DNA of 64,000 nucleotides from Gordonia jinghuaiqii (GTDB taxonomy: Bacteria > Actinomycetota > Actinomycetes > Mycobacteriales > Mycobacteriaceae): the NCBI RefSeq assembly GCF_014041935.1, contig NZ_CP059491.1:682001-746000 (forward strand), written 5' to 3'. Each line of letters starts with the position of its first letter. The stretch's first letter is position 1. Below are positions 56,201 to 63,868 of the stretch, piece after piece. The notes under the pieces were generated by a model. The model was not told the DNA's origin and made no database searches. It saw nothing but the letters and a program-made list of their open reading frames with translations. The position numbers and the translations under genes were made by a program.

Positions 56201-56602
56201 GGCGAGGAAGATCGCGTGGAACTCGAACCGGGTGTGGAGTTGATGATCGGACTCGAAGCGATCAGCGAACCCGACGAGCACGGGATGCGCACCGTGATGT
56301 GTGTGCTCAACGGTCAACTACGCCCGATCGCCGTGCGTGACCACGCCATCGACTCCACCGTCGCCTCGGCGGAGAAGGCCGATCGATCCAACCCCCACCA
56401 CGTGGGCGCACCGTTCGCCGGTGTCGTCTCGTTGTCGGTGGACGTCGGCGACGACGTTGCCGTGGGCGCCACCATCGGCACCATCGAGGCGATGAAGATG
56501 GAAGCCGCGATCACCGCTCCGGTCGCGGGCAAAGTCGCGCGACTGGCAATCGGATCGGTCACCCAGGTCACACCCGGAGACCTGCTGATCGAAATTCACT
56601 GA
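53213..56602 (+). CDS. pyc: Pyruvate carboxylase
   Basis: A 1129-residue biotin enzyme that carboxylates pyruvate to oxaloacetate. Domains: biotin carboxylase (1-450; KVLVANRGEIAIRAFRAAYE, ATP-grasp GGGGRGMRRV), carboxyltransferase TIM barrel (about 520-800; DTTFRDAHQSLLATR, metal site VHTHDTPGG), and biotinyl domain with EAMKMEA (Lys carrier). ATG 53213 follows GAGAGAAGAGAG. Between about 53,310 and 56,000 the codon usage contains far more T- and G-ending codons than neighbouring genes. Its location after the aldehyde dehydrogenase suggests it assimilates the pyruvate made by the cluster. Confidence 0.95.
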   Translation: MFEKVLVANRGEIAIRAFRAAYELGARTVAVFPYEDRNSVHRLKADESYQIGLPGHPVRAYLSVEEVVGAAVRCGADAIYPGYGFLSENQGLAAACAEAGITFVGPSAEILEMTGNKATAVAAAKAAGIPVLASSEPSADHDELLAAAEDMQFPVFVKAVAGGGGRGMRRVAERADLAEAIAAASREAEAAFGDATVFLEQAVINPRHIEVQILADTHGEVIHLYERDCSLQRRHQKVIELAPAPNLSEELREQICADAVAFARHIGYSCAGTVEFLLDEQGRHVFIEMNPRIQVEHTVTEEITDVDLVSSQLRIAAGESLADLGLSQDAIRIRGAALQCRITTEDPSNGFRPDVGRITAYRSPGGAGVRLDGGANLGAEVSGHFDSMLVKLTCRGRDFPTAVRRARRAVAEFRIRGVATNIPFLQAVLDDPDFRAGRVTTSFIDERPELLTSRSSADRGSKILSFLADVTVNKPHGERPTRAYPRDKLPLVERSVLASPAEGSRQRLLALGPQGFARDLRESPRLGITDTTFRDAHQSLLATRVRTNGLLNVAPYVAALTPQLLSVECWGGATYDVALRFLKEDPWDRLAQLREAIPNICLQMLLRGANTVGYTPYPTKVTTAFVEEAAATGIDIFRIFDALNNVDAMRPAIDAVGETGSAVAEVAMSYTGDLSDPAEDLYTLDYYLRLAEQIVDAGAHIIAIKDMAGLLRAPAAATLVTALRANFDLPIHVHTHDTPGGQLATYMAAWQAGADAVDGASAALAGTTSQPPLSAIVAATAHTERDSGLELARVCDLEPYWEALRKVYAPFESGLPAPTGRVYSHEIPGGQLSNLRQQAISLGLGNRFEAVEQAYAAADAMLGRLVKVTPSSKVVGDLALALVGRGITASDFAADPGSYDIPDSVIGFLRGELGDPPGGWPEPLRTLALEGRAPAPEVVELSADDEAILDKPGKDRQVRLNHLLFPGPTKEFEEHYEIYGDTSRLSANQFFYGLRYGEEDRVELEPGVELMIGLEAISEPDEHGMRTVMCVLNGQLRPIAVRDHAIDSTVASAEKADRSNPHHVGAPFAGVVSLSVDVGDDVAVGATIGTIEAMKMEAAITAPVAGKVARLAIGSVTQVTPGDLLIEIH

Positions 56603-56638
56603 TGATCGCCGAGAACGTCCCGAGTAGTGGCTGGTTGC

Positions 56639-57016
56639 ATGGATACATATGAGCGGGAGCTGTGTCGATTGTTCAGGGACTGGTTGCCCTTCGGCGGGCC
56701 TCCCGACGACCTCATCAGTGACTTCGGTATACCTCGACGTCGTGCCGTTGCGATTGTGCATGCTCTGCTGAGGGACCCAGATAATCGATCGCTACAGGCT
56801 GACGAGCGCGACCTGCTCGACGCACTGGGCGGCATACAGGGTTTCTCTGAAGCATTCCCGGTCGGACCGTCCGGACTCAGTGTGGTGGCACAACGTGATT
56901 CGACACCACCCGGAGGTGTTGCTGCGGAACAGGGAGGAACTGGTCCGGCGGTACGGAACTTGCGTAAGCGTTCGGTGTGGCCCTACGAAGAGCGTGCTGT
57001 CCAGGAATCTGGTTAG
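56639..57016 (+). CDS. Hypothetical small protein
   Basis: A 125-residue protein. Residues 1-45 (DTYERELCRLFRDWLPFGGP, DDLISDFGIPRRRAVAIVH) are helical and look like a short HTH-containing regulator or a DUF3263-like unit. The second half is not convincing and may be off-frame. ATG 56639 lies 37 bp after pyc. It is not recognised; codon use is plausible. Confidence 0.45.
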   Translation: MDTYERELCRLFRDWLPFGGPPDDLISDFGIPRRRAVAIVHALLRDPDNRSLQADERDLLDALGGIQGFSEAFPVGPSGLSVVAQRDSTPPGGVAAEQGGTGPAVRNLRKRSVWPYEERAVQESG

Positions 57017-57115
57017 TCAGCGAGCGCGACGCTGTGTCGTCGACGCGGCGGTGTCAACGGCCGCGGCGGAGGCGTTTCTGGACTGACTGATCACAACGCA
57101 CTTGACGTACGGTGA

Positions 57116-57150
57116 TCAGCCGGCTGACGTAGCTGACGTCAGCCGGCTGA
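57116..57150. repeat. Two tandem 12-bp palindromes between convergent genes
   Basis: TCAGCCGGCTGA occurs perfectly at 57,116-57,127 and 57,139-57,150, centre to centre 23 bp, separated by CGTAGCTGACG. Located downstream of the small gene and downstream of the D-2-hydroxyacid dehydrogenase on the other strand. It may work as a terminator or as a paired binding site. Confidence 0.7.
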
Positions 57151-57181
57151 CCACCTACTACCCGGTTGGGTCCTTACTGGT

Positions 57182-58156
57182 TCACGCGACTCTGCAACGG
57201 AGGGGTTCGGCGCGCAATGCGCGACCGACTTCGTCTGCAGCCAATTCCTGAAGGCGGGTGAGTGACTGGTCGGAGTAGAAGGCAGTGTGCGGTGTCAGTA
57301 GGAGACGAGGTGCGGTACGCAGTGGAGAGTCGCTGGGTAGGGGCTCGCTCTCGAAGACGTCAAGTGCGGCGCCGCCCAGGGTGCCGGAATTGAGCGCCTG
57401 AGCGAGGGCGGCCGAGTCGACCAGGGGGCCGCGCGCGGTATTGACCAGGACTGCGTCGGGCGCCATCAGGCGCAGTGATCGTTCGTCGATGATGTGGTGG
57501 GTATCGGTAGTGAGTGGCAAATGCAGCGATATCGCATTGCTTCTCTCGAGCAGTTCCGAGAAGCTGACGAGGCCAATGCCCAAGTCCCGCAACTGCTCCT
57601 CGTCGGCGGCCGGGTCGTGGACGATGATCTCGAAACCGAATGGCGCAAGACGTGTATGAAGTGCGCGACCGATTCGTCCGAAACCGAGCATGCCTATGGT
57701 TGCAACGGTGAAGTCACGCACCCTGCCGACCTCGGACTGAGCAATCCAGCCACGCGTGCGGACTGCGTCGTCGTACTCGGGTACCTTGCGCAGCATCGTC
57801 AGCAGGAGAGTTGCGGCGTGGTCTGCCACCGTCCCGCTGCCATAATCGGGGACATTCGCGACTGCCACGCCGTGCTCGACGGCCGCGGAGACATCGACAT
57901 TGTCGTAGCCCACACCGTATCGAACAATAGTTCCGCCGCTCGCCATGGCTGCGATCGCCTGGCGGGTCATGGGTGCCTGATTGACCAGTGCAACCTTCGA
58001 GTCGCGTACTGCTTCAATGACTTCGGATTCGCTCGCACATTGGTGGACGTGAAGTTCGTAGCCGTGACGGGTTGCCACCTCGCGCTCCGCTTCGACGTCG
58101 CCGAAAGGGTGGTCGACGATGACAACAGTGTTTCTTGCCGGACGATCGGTAGCCAT
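57182..58156 (-). CDS. D-2-hydroxyacid dehydrogenase (CtBP-like)
   Basis: A 324-residue NAD-dependent dehydrogenase. It has IGMLGFGRIGRALHTRLAPF (nucleotide fold), NTARGPLVDSAAL (catalytic Arg), DVFESEPLP (Glu) and LLTPHTAFYSD (His). The C-terminal-binding-protein subgroup (C. glutamicum-style 2-hydroxyacid reductases) has the same layout. A CTGCATGCAG palindrome lies 15 bp before the start. It probably interconverts a 2-keto and a 2-hydroxy acid used by the GMC and lactate dehydrogenases nearby. Confidence 0.88.
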   Translation of the reverse strand: MATDRPARNTVVIVDHPFGDVEAEREVATRHGYELHVHQCASESEVIEAVRDSKVALVNQAPMTRQAIAAMASGGTIVRYGVGYDNVDVSAAVEHGVAVANVPDYGSGTVADHAATLLLTMLRKVPEYDDAVRTRGWIAQSEVGRVRDFTVATIGMLGFGRIGRALHTRLAPFGFEIIVHDPAADEEQLRDLGIGLVSFSELLERSNAISLHLPLTTDTHHIIDERSLRLMAPDAVLVNTARGPLVDSAALAQALNSGTLGGAALDVFESEPLPSDSPLRTAPRLLLTPHTAFYSDQSLTRLQELAADEVGRALRAEPLRCRVA

Positions 58157-58170
58157 TTCTGGATCGTATG

Positions 58171-58180
58171 CTGCATGCAG
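58171..58180. promoter_or_regulatory. GntR2 operator candidate A (CTGCATGCAG)
   Basis: CTGCATGCAG, a perfect 10-bp palindrome, 15 bp upstream of the D-2-hydroxyacid dehydrogenase start. Same core as sites before the GMC and lactate dehydrogenase genes. Confidence 0.6.
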
Positions 58181-58368
58181 ACTTGAAGTCCAGTTTCTGC
58201 GACGGCAGCGGGGATTCATCTCACGGCATTGCCCGATTTCAGAGGTTGACCCACCTCAACGGGCGTATTGCCATGTGGTCGTGAAAAATGGCTAATTGCA
58301 GCTACTTAGGTGCTGAATCCGTTGGGTGCAAACGGTGGCTCCGCGCGAACGTTGACACCGAATGCGTG

Positions 58369-58379
58369 CTGCATGCACA
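58369..58379. promoter_or_regulatory. GntR2 operator candidate B
   Basis: CTGCATGCACA with the central TGCATGCA palindrome, about 85 bp upstream of the GMC oxidoreductase start and in front of its transcription unit. Confidence 0.55.
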
Positions 58380-58461
58380 ATATGGTGACGGCGGTTACAT
58401 CCGCGCGACCAGGTCTCGCGACCCCTCCAGCCCCATGACACGGCCCCTTATTGGAGACACT

Positions 58462-60099
58462 GTGAATCTCTTGGAATCATCCGCAGACACCTACGACGTC
58501 GTGATAGTCGGTTCGGGACCGAGTGGTGCAGTGGCCGCGAAGAGGTTTGCCGAGAGCGGGTACTCGGTCTTATGTCTCGAACAGGGTGAGTATCCCGACT
58601 ACACGACGATCCGAAGTGCCGAGCCTGAGTTCGAGCTCACGAAGGACAAGCACTTCTCCTGGAATCCGAACAAGCGTCGAGCCGTCAGCGATTACCCGGT
58701 GAACGATTCCGAGTCCGAGGTGGCGCCACTGATGTGGAACGGTGTCGGCGGCAGTTCGATTCTCTACGCCGCCGCTTGGCACCGACTGAAGCCCAGTGAT
58801 TTCCGGGTCAAGACGCTCGACGGTGTCGCGGCTGACTGGCCGCTGACGTACGAGGAACTGGCACCGTTCTATGCACGCGTCGAGCATGACTTCTCCGTGT
58901 CGGGGGTCCCGGACGATCCCGCATTCCCCGAGGGGTTCGACATCCCACTGCCCCCGTTCCCACTCGGTGACCTCGAGCGACGGTTTGCCGCAGCCCACGA
59001 CAGGCTGGGATGGCACTGGTGGCCTGGGTCCAACTCGATCGCCACGGTGCGACACGGCGCGCTCGAGCCGTGTGTTCGTCGGGCGAGTTGTATGTGGGGC
59101 TGTTTCGACGGCGCCAAGGCGTCGGTTGACCGCACGCACTGGCCGTCTGCGCTGAAACTCGGTGTGACACTCCGTCAGAGGGCACGCGTGCTACGGGTCG
59201 AGACGGACTCGCGTGGGCTGGCAACCGGCGTCACCTACGTCGACCTCGCCACCGGGGCCAACCATTTCGTCGGCGGACGCACGGTGGTCCTCGCTGCGAA
59301 CGGCATCGGCACACCGCGACTCCTGCTCGCCTCGGCAAGCAAGACCCATCCTGACGGTCTGGCGAACTCGTCAGGTCTGGTCGGGAAGAATCTGATGATG
59401 CACCCTTACAGCACCGTCGTCGGGCTGTTCGACGAGGCTTTCGAGAACTGGCAGGGCCCCTTCGGGCAGCGGGCCTATTCCCTGGAATTCGCCGAGACGC
59501 AACCCGGTCGCGGATTTCTTCGAGGTGCGAAATGGCAGCTCATGGGTACAGGTGGACCGCTCAACACCACCGGGTCCTTCCCCTGGGGTGGGGCCGGAGC
59601 CTGGGGGCCGGACTTCCACAAAGAGGTGCAACGCCGCTTTGCGCACTCAGCCTACTGGGCGATCCTCGCGGAGGATCTTCCCGACGAATCGAATGCCGTC
59701 ACTCTCGACCCGGAGTTGGTCGACGGGAGTGGGCTCGCCGCCCCGAAGGTCACCTATCGGGCCTCCGAGAACACACGCGCTCTACTCGATTTCAACCACG
59801 CGCTGGCGGAACAGTCGATGCGCGAGGCGGGTGCCTATGAGACGTTGGTGTCGCCGATCGTGCGGGAGACCGGCTGGCACCTGCTGGGTACGGTTCGGAT
59901 GGGAGAGAATCCGCAGTCATCGGTTGTGGATGGATACGGGCGATCCCATGACGTGCCGAACCTGTTCGTGATGGACGGAAGTGTGATGCCGACGTCGGGC
60001 GCTGTCAATCCGACCGGCACGGTCGCCGCGCTTGCGCTGCGCAGCACGGAAGCTGCGATCAAGACCGCCAGTTCGCAGAAGTTCGGTATCGGGGCCTGA
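58462..60099 (+). CDS. GMC family oxidoreductase (FAD)
   Basis: A 545-residue glucose-methanol-choline oxidoreductase. FAD-binding VIVGSGPSGAVAAKRFAESG, the middle NGVGGSSILYAAAWHRLKPS, and the catalytic His-Asn pair in GWHLLGT and TSGAVNPTGTVAA. A Cys-rich CVRRASCMWGC motif resembles the Fe-S ligands of membrane-type FAD-GDH alpha subunits. GTG 58462 with GGAG 6 nt upstream is the preferred start; ATG 58435 upstream is possible. It is followed by a subunit-3-like gene, so it is likely a heteromeric sugar or sugar-acid dehydrogenase. Confidence 0.88.
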   Translation: MNLLESSADTYDVVIVGSGPSGAVAAKRFAESGYSVLCLEQGEYPDYTTIRSAEPEFELTKDKHFSWNPNKRRAVSDYPVNDSESEVAPLMWNGVGGSSILYAAAWHRLKPSDFRVKTLDGVAADWPLTYEELAPFYARVEHDFSVSGVPDDPAFPEGFDIPLPPFPLGDLERRFAAAHDRLGWHWWPGSNSIATVRHGALEPCVRRASCMWGCFDGAKASVDRTHWPSALKLGVTLRQRARVLRVETDSRGLATGVTYVDLATGANHFVGGRTVVLAANGIGTPRLLLASASKTHPDGLANSSGLVGKNLMMHPYSTVVGLFDEAFENWQGPFGQRAYSLEFAETQPGRGFLRGAKWQLMGTGGPLNTTGSFPWGGAGAWGPDFHKEVQRRFAHSAYWAILAEDLPDESNAVTLDPELVDGSGLAAPKVTYRASENTRALLDFNHALAEQSMREAGAYETLVSPIVRETGWHLLGTVRMGENPQSSVVDGYGRSHDVPNLFVMDGSVMPTSGAVNPTGTVAALALRSTEAAIKTASSQKFGIGA

Positions 60100-60123
60100 G
60101 GTCGTAGGGAAGAGGCTGAGAAA

Positions 60124-60540
60124 ATGATCACCATCGATGATGTTCGAGCGCAATTGGCCTGGGTTGCGGATACTTTGATCCCGTCAGACAAGGACCTCGG
60201 TATGCCGTCAGCCACCGAGGCCGGCATTGTGACCGAACTGATTCCACGCGCGTTGCGAGCACGGGACGACCTGAGTGAGACATTTCTGAACACCCTCGCG
60301 GAGCTGCCGGCTGATGCGCCTGCTGATCCCCTGGGCGCCATCCGGGGGCTTGGTCAGCCGGCTTTCGACATGGTCACACGGATGATTGCGGGAGCCTACT
60401 TCCTGAACCCCGCAGTCACCGCAGCGCTGGGTTATCCGGGGCAGGAGGCGTTGCGAGACACTCCGGACTACGACGAGATCGCCGAGGTGACGGCACGCGT
60501 CGCCGCACGGGGTCCGGTGTACATTCCAACGCCCCGATGA
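60124..60540 (+). CDS. Gluconate 2-dehydrogenase subunit 3-like protein
   Basis: A 138-residue small subunit of GMC-type dehydrogenases (gluconate dehydrogenase subunit 3/GDH gamma family). It has ADTLIPSDKDLGMPSATEAG, GAYFLNPAVTAALGYPGQEA and TPR-ending tail. It lies 24 bp after the GMC gene. Unlike most family members, it has no twin-arginine signal visible at its N-terminus, so the complex is probably cytoplasmic. No cytochrome c subunit is nearby. Confidence 0.8.
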   Translation: MITIDDVRAQLAWVADTLIPSDKDLGMPSATEAGIVTELIPRALRARDDLSETFLNTLAELPADAPADPLGAIRGLGQPAFDMVTRMIAGAYFLNPAVTAALGYPGQEALRDTPDYDEIAEVTARVAARGPVYIPTPR

Positions 60541-60564
60541 CCACGCGCCGCGCGCGTCAGTGCG

Positions 60565-61221
60565 TCACTTGTTCCACGTCCGGCTGACGCGGGACCGGGC
60601 AGCGAGGACATGCTCTGTGGCCAGCCTGGCCGAATCGGCTGCACGGCCGTTGCGGAGCGCTTCGAGAACTGCAGCGTGCTCCACAAGTGCCGGTGGTCCA
60701 CTCACGGCCCAGGACTCGGTGTAGGTGGTGAGGAGTACCTGAGCCTGAAGCCGGGACAGATGCTCGTCGAGAACCGCGCTCCCCGAAGCTCTTTGGATGG
60801 ACTGATGAAAGGTCAGGTCGGCAATCCGGGCGGTGCGCGCATCATGTGCTTTCACTGCACGGCTGAACTCGGAGTGGATCTCATCCAACTCGTCGATCGT
60901 GCCGTCGTCGAGCAACGGGCACGCCAGCTCCGCGGCCAGTCCTTCCAAGGTTGCTCTAACCTGCAGGGCGTCGAGGAGCTCGTCCTTGTCGAGCGTGCGT
61001 ACCGCGGCACTACCGTTTGGGTTCTGTACCAGCAGGCCTTCGTTGACCAGGCGTACGACCGCCGTGGCTACAGGGCTCCTGCTCATCTGTAACTGCGCGG
61101 AGAGGGCGACCACACTGATCGACTTCTGTTCTGCGAGTTCGCCCCGCAACAAACTCGTCCGGATCTGCGTGTACGCGATCTCCGACAATGAAGCGGGCTG
61201 CTCTACAGGGACGAGTGGCAT
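60565..61221 (-). CDS. GntR family regulator (FCD type), second catabolic regulator
   Basis: A 218-residue GntR regulator with the winged HTH (QKSISVVALSAQLQMSRSPV, RLVNEGLLV) and an FCD domain (ADLTFHQSIQRASGSAVLDE, LVEHAAVLEALRNGR). ATG 61221 is the start. A perfect ATTCTGCA/TGCAGAAT dyad lies between it and the divergent L-lactate dehydrogenase gene. Related CTGCATGCA sites occur before the D-2-hydroxyacid dehydrogenase and the GMC gene. It probably controls all three. Confidence 0.88.
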   Translation of the reverse strand: MPLVPVEQPASLSEIAYTQIRTSLLRGELAEQKSISVVALSAQLQMSRSPVATAVVRLVNEGLLVQNPNGSAAVRTLDKDELLDALQVRATLEGLAAELACPLLDDGTIDELDEIHSEFSRAVKAHDARTARIADLTFHQSIQRASGSAVLDEHLSRLQAQVLLTTYTESWAVSGPPALVEHAAVLEALRNGRAADSARLATEHVLAARSRVSRTWNK

Positions 61222-61279
61222 CGCACACCTTCCGAAACGTCTGGTCGAGTTGCCGGCCAGCGAGGGTTGACCTCTCTGC

Positions 61280-61295
61280 ATTCTGCATGCAGAAT
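61280..61295. promoter_or_regulatory. GntR2 operator candidate C (16-bp palindrome)
   Basis: ATTCTGCATGCAGAAT, a perfect 16-bp inverted repeat 6 bp before the LldD2-like start, in the divergent promoter region of gntR. Confidence 0.7.
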
Positions 61296-61301
61296 CGCTG
61301 C

Positions 61302-62549
61302 ATGGTCAAGAGGCGTTTTCCCCGCTGGTCTGAGTTCAAACCCCTACTGCAGCCGCCGCCGGTGCAACTCTCCGCGACTGCGCGTCGCCTCAGGAAGGCG
61401 ACGTCGGTCGACGATTTGCGCACGGTCGCCAAGAAGCGGACTCCCAGAGCTGTATTCGACTACACGGATGGTGGTGCTGAAGACGAGGTCGCACTCAAGC
61501 GGAGCCGTGCGGCGCTCGAGCGGATCGAGTTCAGGCCGAATGTGCTCCGCGACGTTTCTCGCGTGGATACGACCACGACGATGTTGGGTAGTCCCGCCGA
61601 ACTGCCCGTGGTACTGGCACCCACCGGTTACACGAGGATGATGCACCACAGCGGCGAACCGGCGGTGGCCAGGGCTGCAGGCCGGGCAGGCCTGCCCTAC
61701 GTGCTGTCGACCATGGGCACCACCAGCCTGGAGGCCCTCGAAGCAGCGTCTCCCGAGACGCGCCGGTGGTTTCAGTTGTTCCTGTGGAAGGACCGGGCCG
61801 CGAGCGCGGACTTCGTGGCGCGCGCGGCCGAGACGGGCTGTGACACGCTGGTTCTGACCGTCGACACGCCGGTTGGTGGTTCTCGCCGACGGGATCAGCG
61901 CAATGGCATGACAATTCCGCCCTCGCTCACTCTCCGCACTGTCGTGGACGGGGCTCGGCATCCGCACTGGTGGCTCAATTTCCTCACCACCGAACCATTG
62001 GAATTCGCATCGCTCTCGCACTTCGACGGCTCGCCGGCGGAACTCACCAACCTCATCTTCGACCCGTCGTCGACGGTTGCCGACGTGGCGTGGCTTCGCG
62101 ACATCTGGTCGGGCTCGCTGGTGGTGAAGGGTGTCCAGCACGCTGAAGACGCGGCAATGGTCGTAGATGCAGGCGCTGACGCCGTCGTGCTGTCCAACCA
62201 CGGGGGCCGACAGCTCGATCGTGCCGCCACTCCACTCGAACAGCTCTCGGACACCGTTCGCCGGGTTGGTGAGCGCGCAGAGGTTTATGTGGACGGCGGC
62301 TTCAGGTCGGGTTCAGACGTCGCCGCGGCAGTCGCGCTGGGTGCTCGCGGAGTCTGGATCGGCAGGTCCTATCTGTATGGGTTGATGGCGGGCGGCGAAG
62401 CTGGTGTCGACCGTTCCATCGAACTGATGAGGAAGGAGTTCGTGGCCACGATGCAACTGCTCGGGGTGAAGTCGGTGGATGAGCTCAACCCGGACCTGGT
62501 CGTACTGAGAGACGTAGACGGCCGTCGGAGCGTCTCTGCCGAAGTCTGA
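61302..62549 (+). CDS. lldD2: FMN-dependent alpha-hydroxy-acid oxidase (L-lactate dehydrogenase, LldD2-like)
   Basis: A 415-residue FMN enzyme. The start MVKRRFPRWSEFKPLL resembles M. tuberculosis LldD2. Core motifs: FDYTDGGAEDEVALKRSRAA, APTGYTRMMHHSGEPAVARA, WFQLFLWKDR, VLTVDTPVGGSRRRDQRNGM and the catalytic VVLSNHGGRQLDRA. C-terminal GARGVWIGRSYLYGLMAGGE. It oxidises lactate (or another 2-hydroxy acid) to the keto acid. The catalytic His is in NHGGRQ. Confidence 0.9.
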   Translation: MVKRRFPRWSEFKPLLQPPPVQLSATARRLRKATSVDDLRTVAKKRTPRAVFDYTDGGAEDEVALKRSRAALERIEFRPNVLRDVSRVDTTTTMLGSPAELPVVLAPTGYTRMMHHSGEPAVARAAGRAGLPYVLSTMGTTSLEALEAASPETRRWFQLFLWKDRAASADFVARAAETGCDTLVLTVDTPVGGSRRRDQRNGMTIPPSLTLRTVVDGARHPHWWLNFLTTEPLEFASLSHFDGSPAELTNLIFDPSSTVADVAWLRDIWSGSLVVKGVQHAEDAAMVVDAGADAVVLSNHGGRQLDRAATPLEQLSDTVRRVGERAEVYVDGGFRSGSDVAAAVALGARGVWIGRSYLYGLMAGGEAGVDRSIELMRKEFVATMQLLGVKSVDELNPDLVVLRDVDGRRSVSAEV

Positions 62550-62651
62550 CCACGGTGCCGGCGCAGGGATGCGGCCGAACCGTCGATGGCGTTGCGATCC
62601 GGTAGCGCCGTCAGGGATTCGGGCACGGCCGGCCGCACCTACCAGGTGCGA

Positions 62652-63293
62652 TCAACGGGGTTTTCGAGCCAGCACGTACTGGCCGTGACCGGTGATGCTC
62701 TGCTCGATGTCGACGACCCCTGCGGCCCGCAGGCGGTCGACGATCTCGTGGGCGCCGAAGATGCGGAATCCGCTCATCCCCACGATCCGCCGGACGCCCG
62801 GCAGGGATGTCACCTCGGTGGCCACCGAGGTGAACACGACGATCTCGCCGCCCGGCTTGGCCACCCGCACCAGTTCGTCGACGACGGGCAGGGGGTCGGG
62901 GATGAGGTAGAGTGCCGCGAGGCAGGTGACGGCGTCGAAGGTGTTGTCGCCGAACGGGATCGCGTGCGCGTCACCTCGGATGAACGCGGCGCGGTCGACG
63001 TTGTTGCTGCGAACCGCCCGGGTGAGCATGGGTGCGGAGAAGTCCAGCCCGACGCATCGGCCGTCACCGGTCAGGCCGTCGGCGATGCGGCGCGTGTAAT
63101 TCCCTGGGCCGCAGGCGACATCGAGAACGGAACGTTCACCTGGTCGGGCGAGGTAGGCGCGCAGCGCGCGGTCGAAGTCCTCGGTGGCACGACCGCCGAG
63201 GCTGAACAGCCGGGTGAAGGTGGGCCGCCACAGATGCTCGTAGATCTCGGCGAAGTGCGCGTTATGCATCAGGCGCTGCGCGACCGACTCCAT
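62652..63293 (-). CDS. Class I SAM-dependent methyltransferase
   Basis: A 213-residue methyltransferase. SAM loop VLDVACGPGNYTRRIADGL, then GLDFSAPMLTRAV, DAVTCLAALYLIPDP and VDELVRVAKPGGEIVVF. ATG 63293 was chosen since upstream reading is inside the next gene. It lies 13 bp after a carboxymuconolactone-decarboxylase-like gene on the same strand, so both are probably co-transcribed. Substrate unknown; the sequence resembles small ubiquinone/menaquinone-type methyltransferases. Confidence 0.88.
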   Translation of the reverse strand: MESVAQRLMHNAHFAEIYEHLWRPTFTRLFSLGGRATEDFDRALRAYLARPGERSVLDVACGPGNYTRRIADGLTGDGRCVGLDFSAPMLTRAVRSNNVDRAAFIRGDAHAIPFGDNTFDAVTCLAALYLIPDPLPVVDELVRVAKPGGEIVVFTSVATEVTSLPGVRRIVGMSGFRIFGAHEIVDRLRAAGVVDIEQSITGHGQYVLARKPR

Positions 63294-63306
63294 CGCTTCC
63301 TCCGGT

Positions 63307-63843
63307 CTAGGCGCGCGTATCGCGCTGGATGCGCAGCGTGGAAATGGTGGTGGCCAGGCTGTCGTACTGGCCGACGAGCAGGGTGAAACCGATGAGCTTG
63401 CGCTCGTCGAGGTGCCGGGCGATCCCGGCCCAGGCGATGTCGGAGATGTCCTTGTTCTCGACGAGCTCGTCGACGGCCCGCAGGATCGCGCGCTCCCGGT
63501 CACCCCACCCGGCGTCGGGGCCTTCCAGAATGCGTTCGAATTCCGCGTCGGCGATGCCGGCGCGCCGTCCGAGGCGGCGGTGGTGGTCGAGCTCGTAGTC
63601 GCAACCGCGCAGGTGTGCCACGCGGATGATGATCATCTCGGAGTCCTTGCGCGACAAGGTACCGAAGGGCATCAGGCGGGCACTGAAGTGCAGCCAGCCG
63701 CGGAAGAGTCCCTTCGCCCGGCCGAGGGTGGAGAAGATGTGGGCGTCGTCGACGCCCATCACCCGAGCCGCGCCGCGTGCGAAGACGAAGTTGAACGGTC
63801 CGAGCTCCCGTAGACCACCCGGTGTGACGCGAGGTGTGCTCAT
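63307..63843 (-). CDS. Carboxymuconolactone decarboxylase/AhpD-like protein
   Basis: A 178-residue protein of the AhpD-like family. Key region IIIRVAHLRGCDYELDHHRR has a single Cys in place of the AhpD CxxC, followed by His residues. RRLGRRAGIADAEFERIL and AWAGIARHLDERKLIGFTLL complete the helical fold. ATG 63843 is the start, with the divergent MaoC gene beginning 26 bp away. Members use Cys/His for peroxide or lactone chemistry; role unclear. Confidence 0.82.
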   Translation of the reverse strand: MSTPRVTPGGLRELGPFNFVFARGAARVMGVDDAHIFSTLGRAKGLFRGWLHFSARLMPFGTLSRKDSEMIIIRVAHLRGCDYELDHHRRLGRRAGIADAEFERILEGPDAGWGDRERAILRAVDELVENKDISDIAWAGIARHLDERKLIGFTLLVGQYDSLATTISTLRIQRDTRA

Positions 63844-63868
63844 GGGCCCACGGTAGACTACGCGGACT

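Noticed and set aside
49097..62549. Mycofactocin gene cluster (NDMA-type ADH, GMC, lactate-dehydrogenase-like genes)
   Set aside because: No precursor peptide, radical SAM or other mft gene is present; the GMC gene pairs with a gluconate-dehydrogenase-like subunit and the FMN enzyme is LldD2-like rather than MftD.
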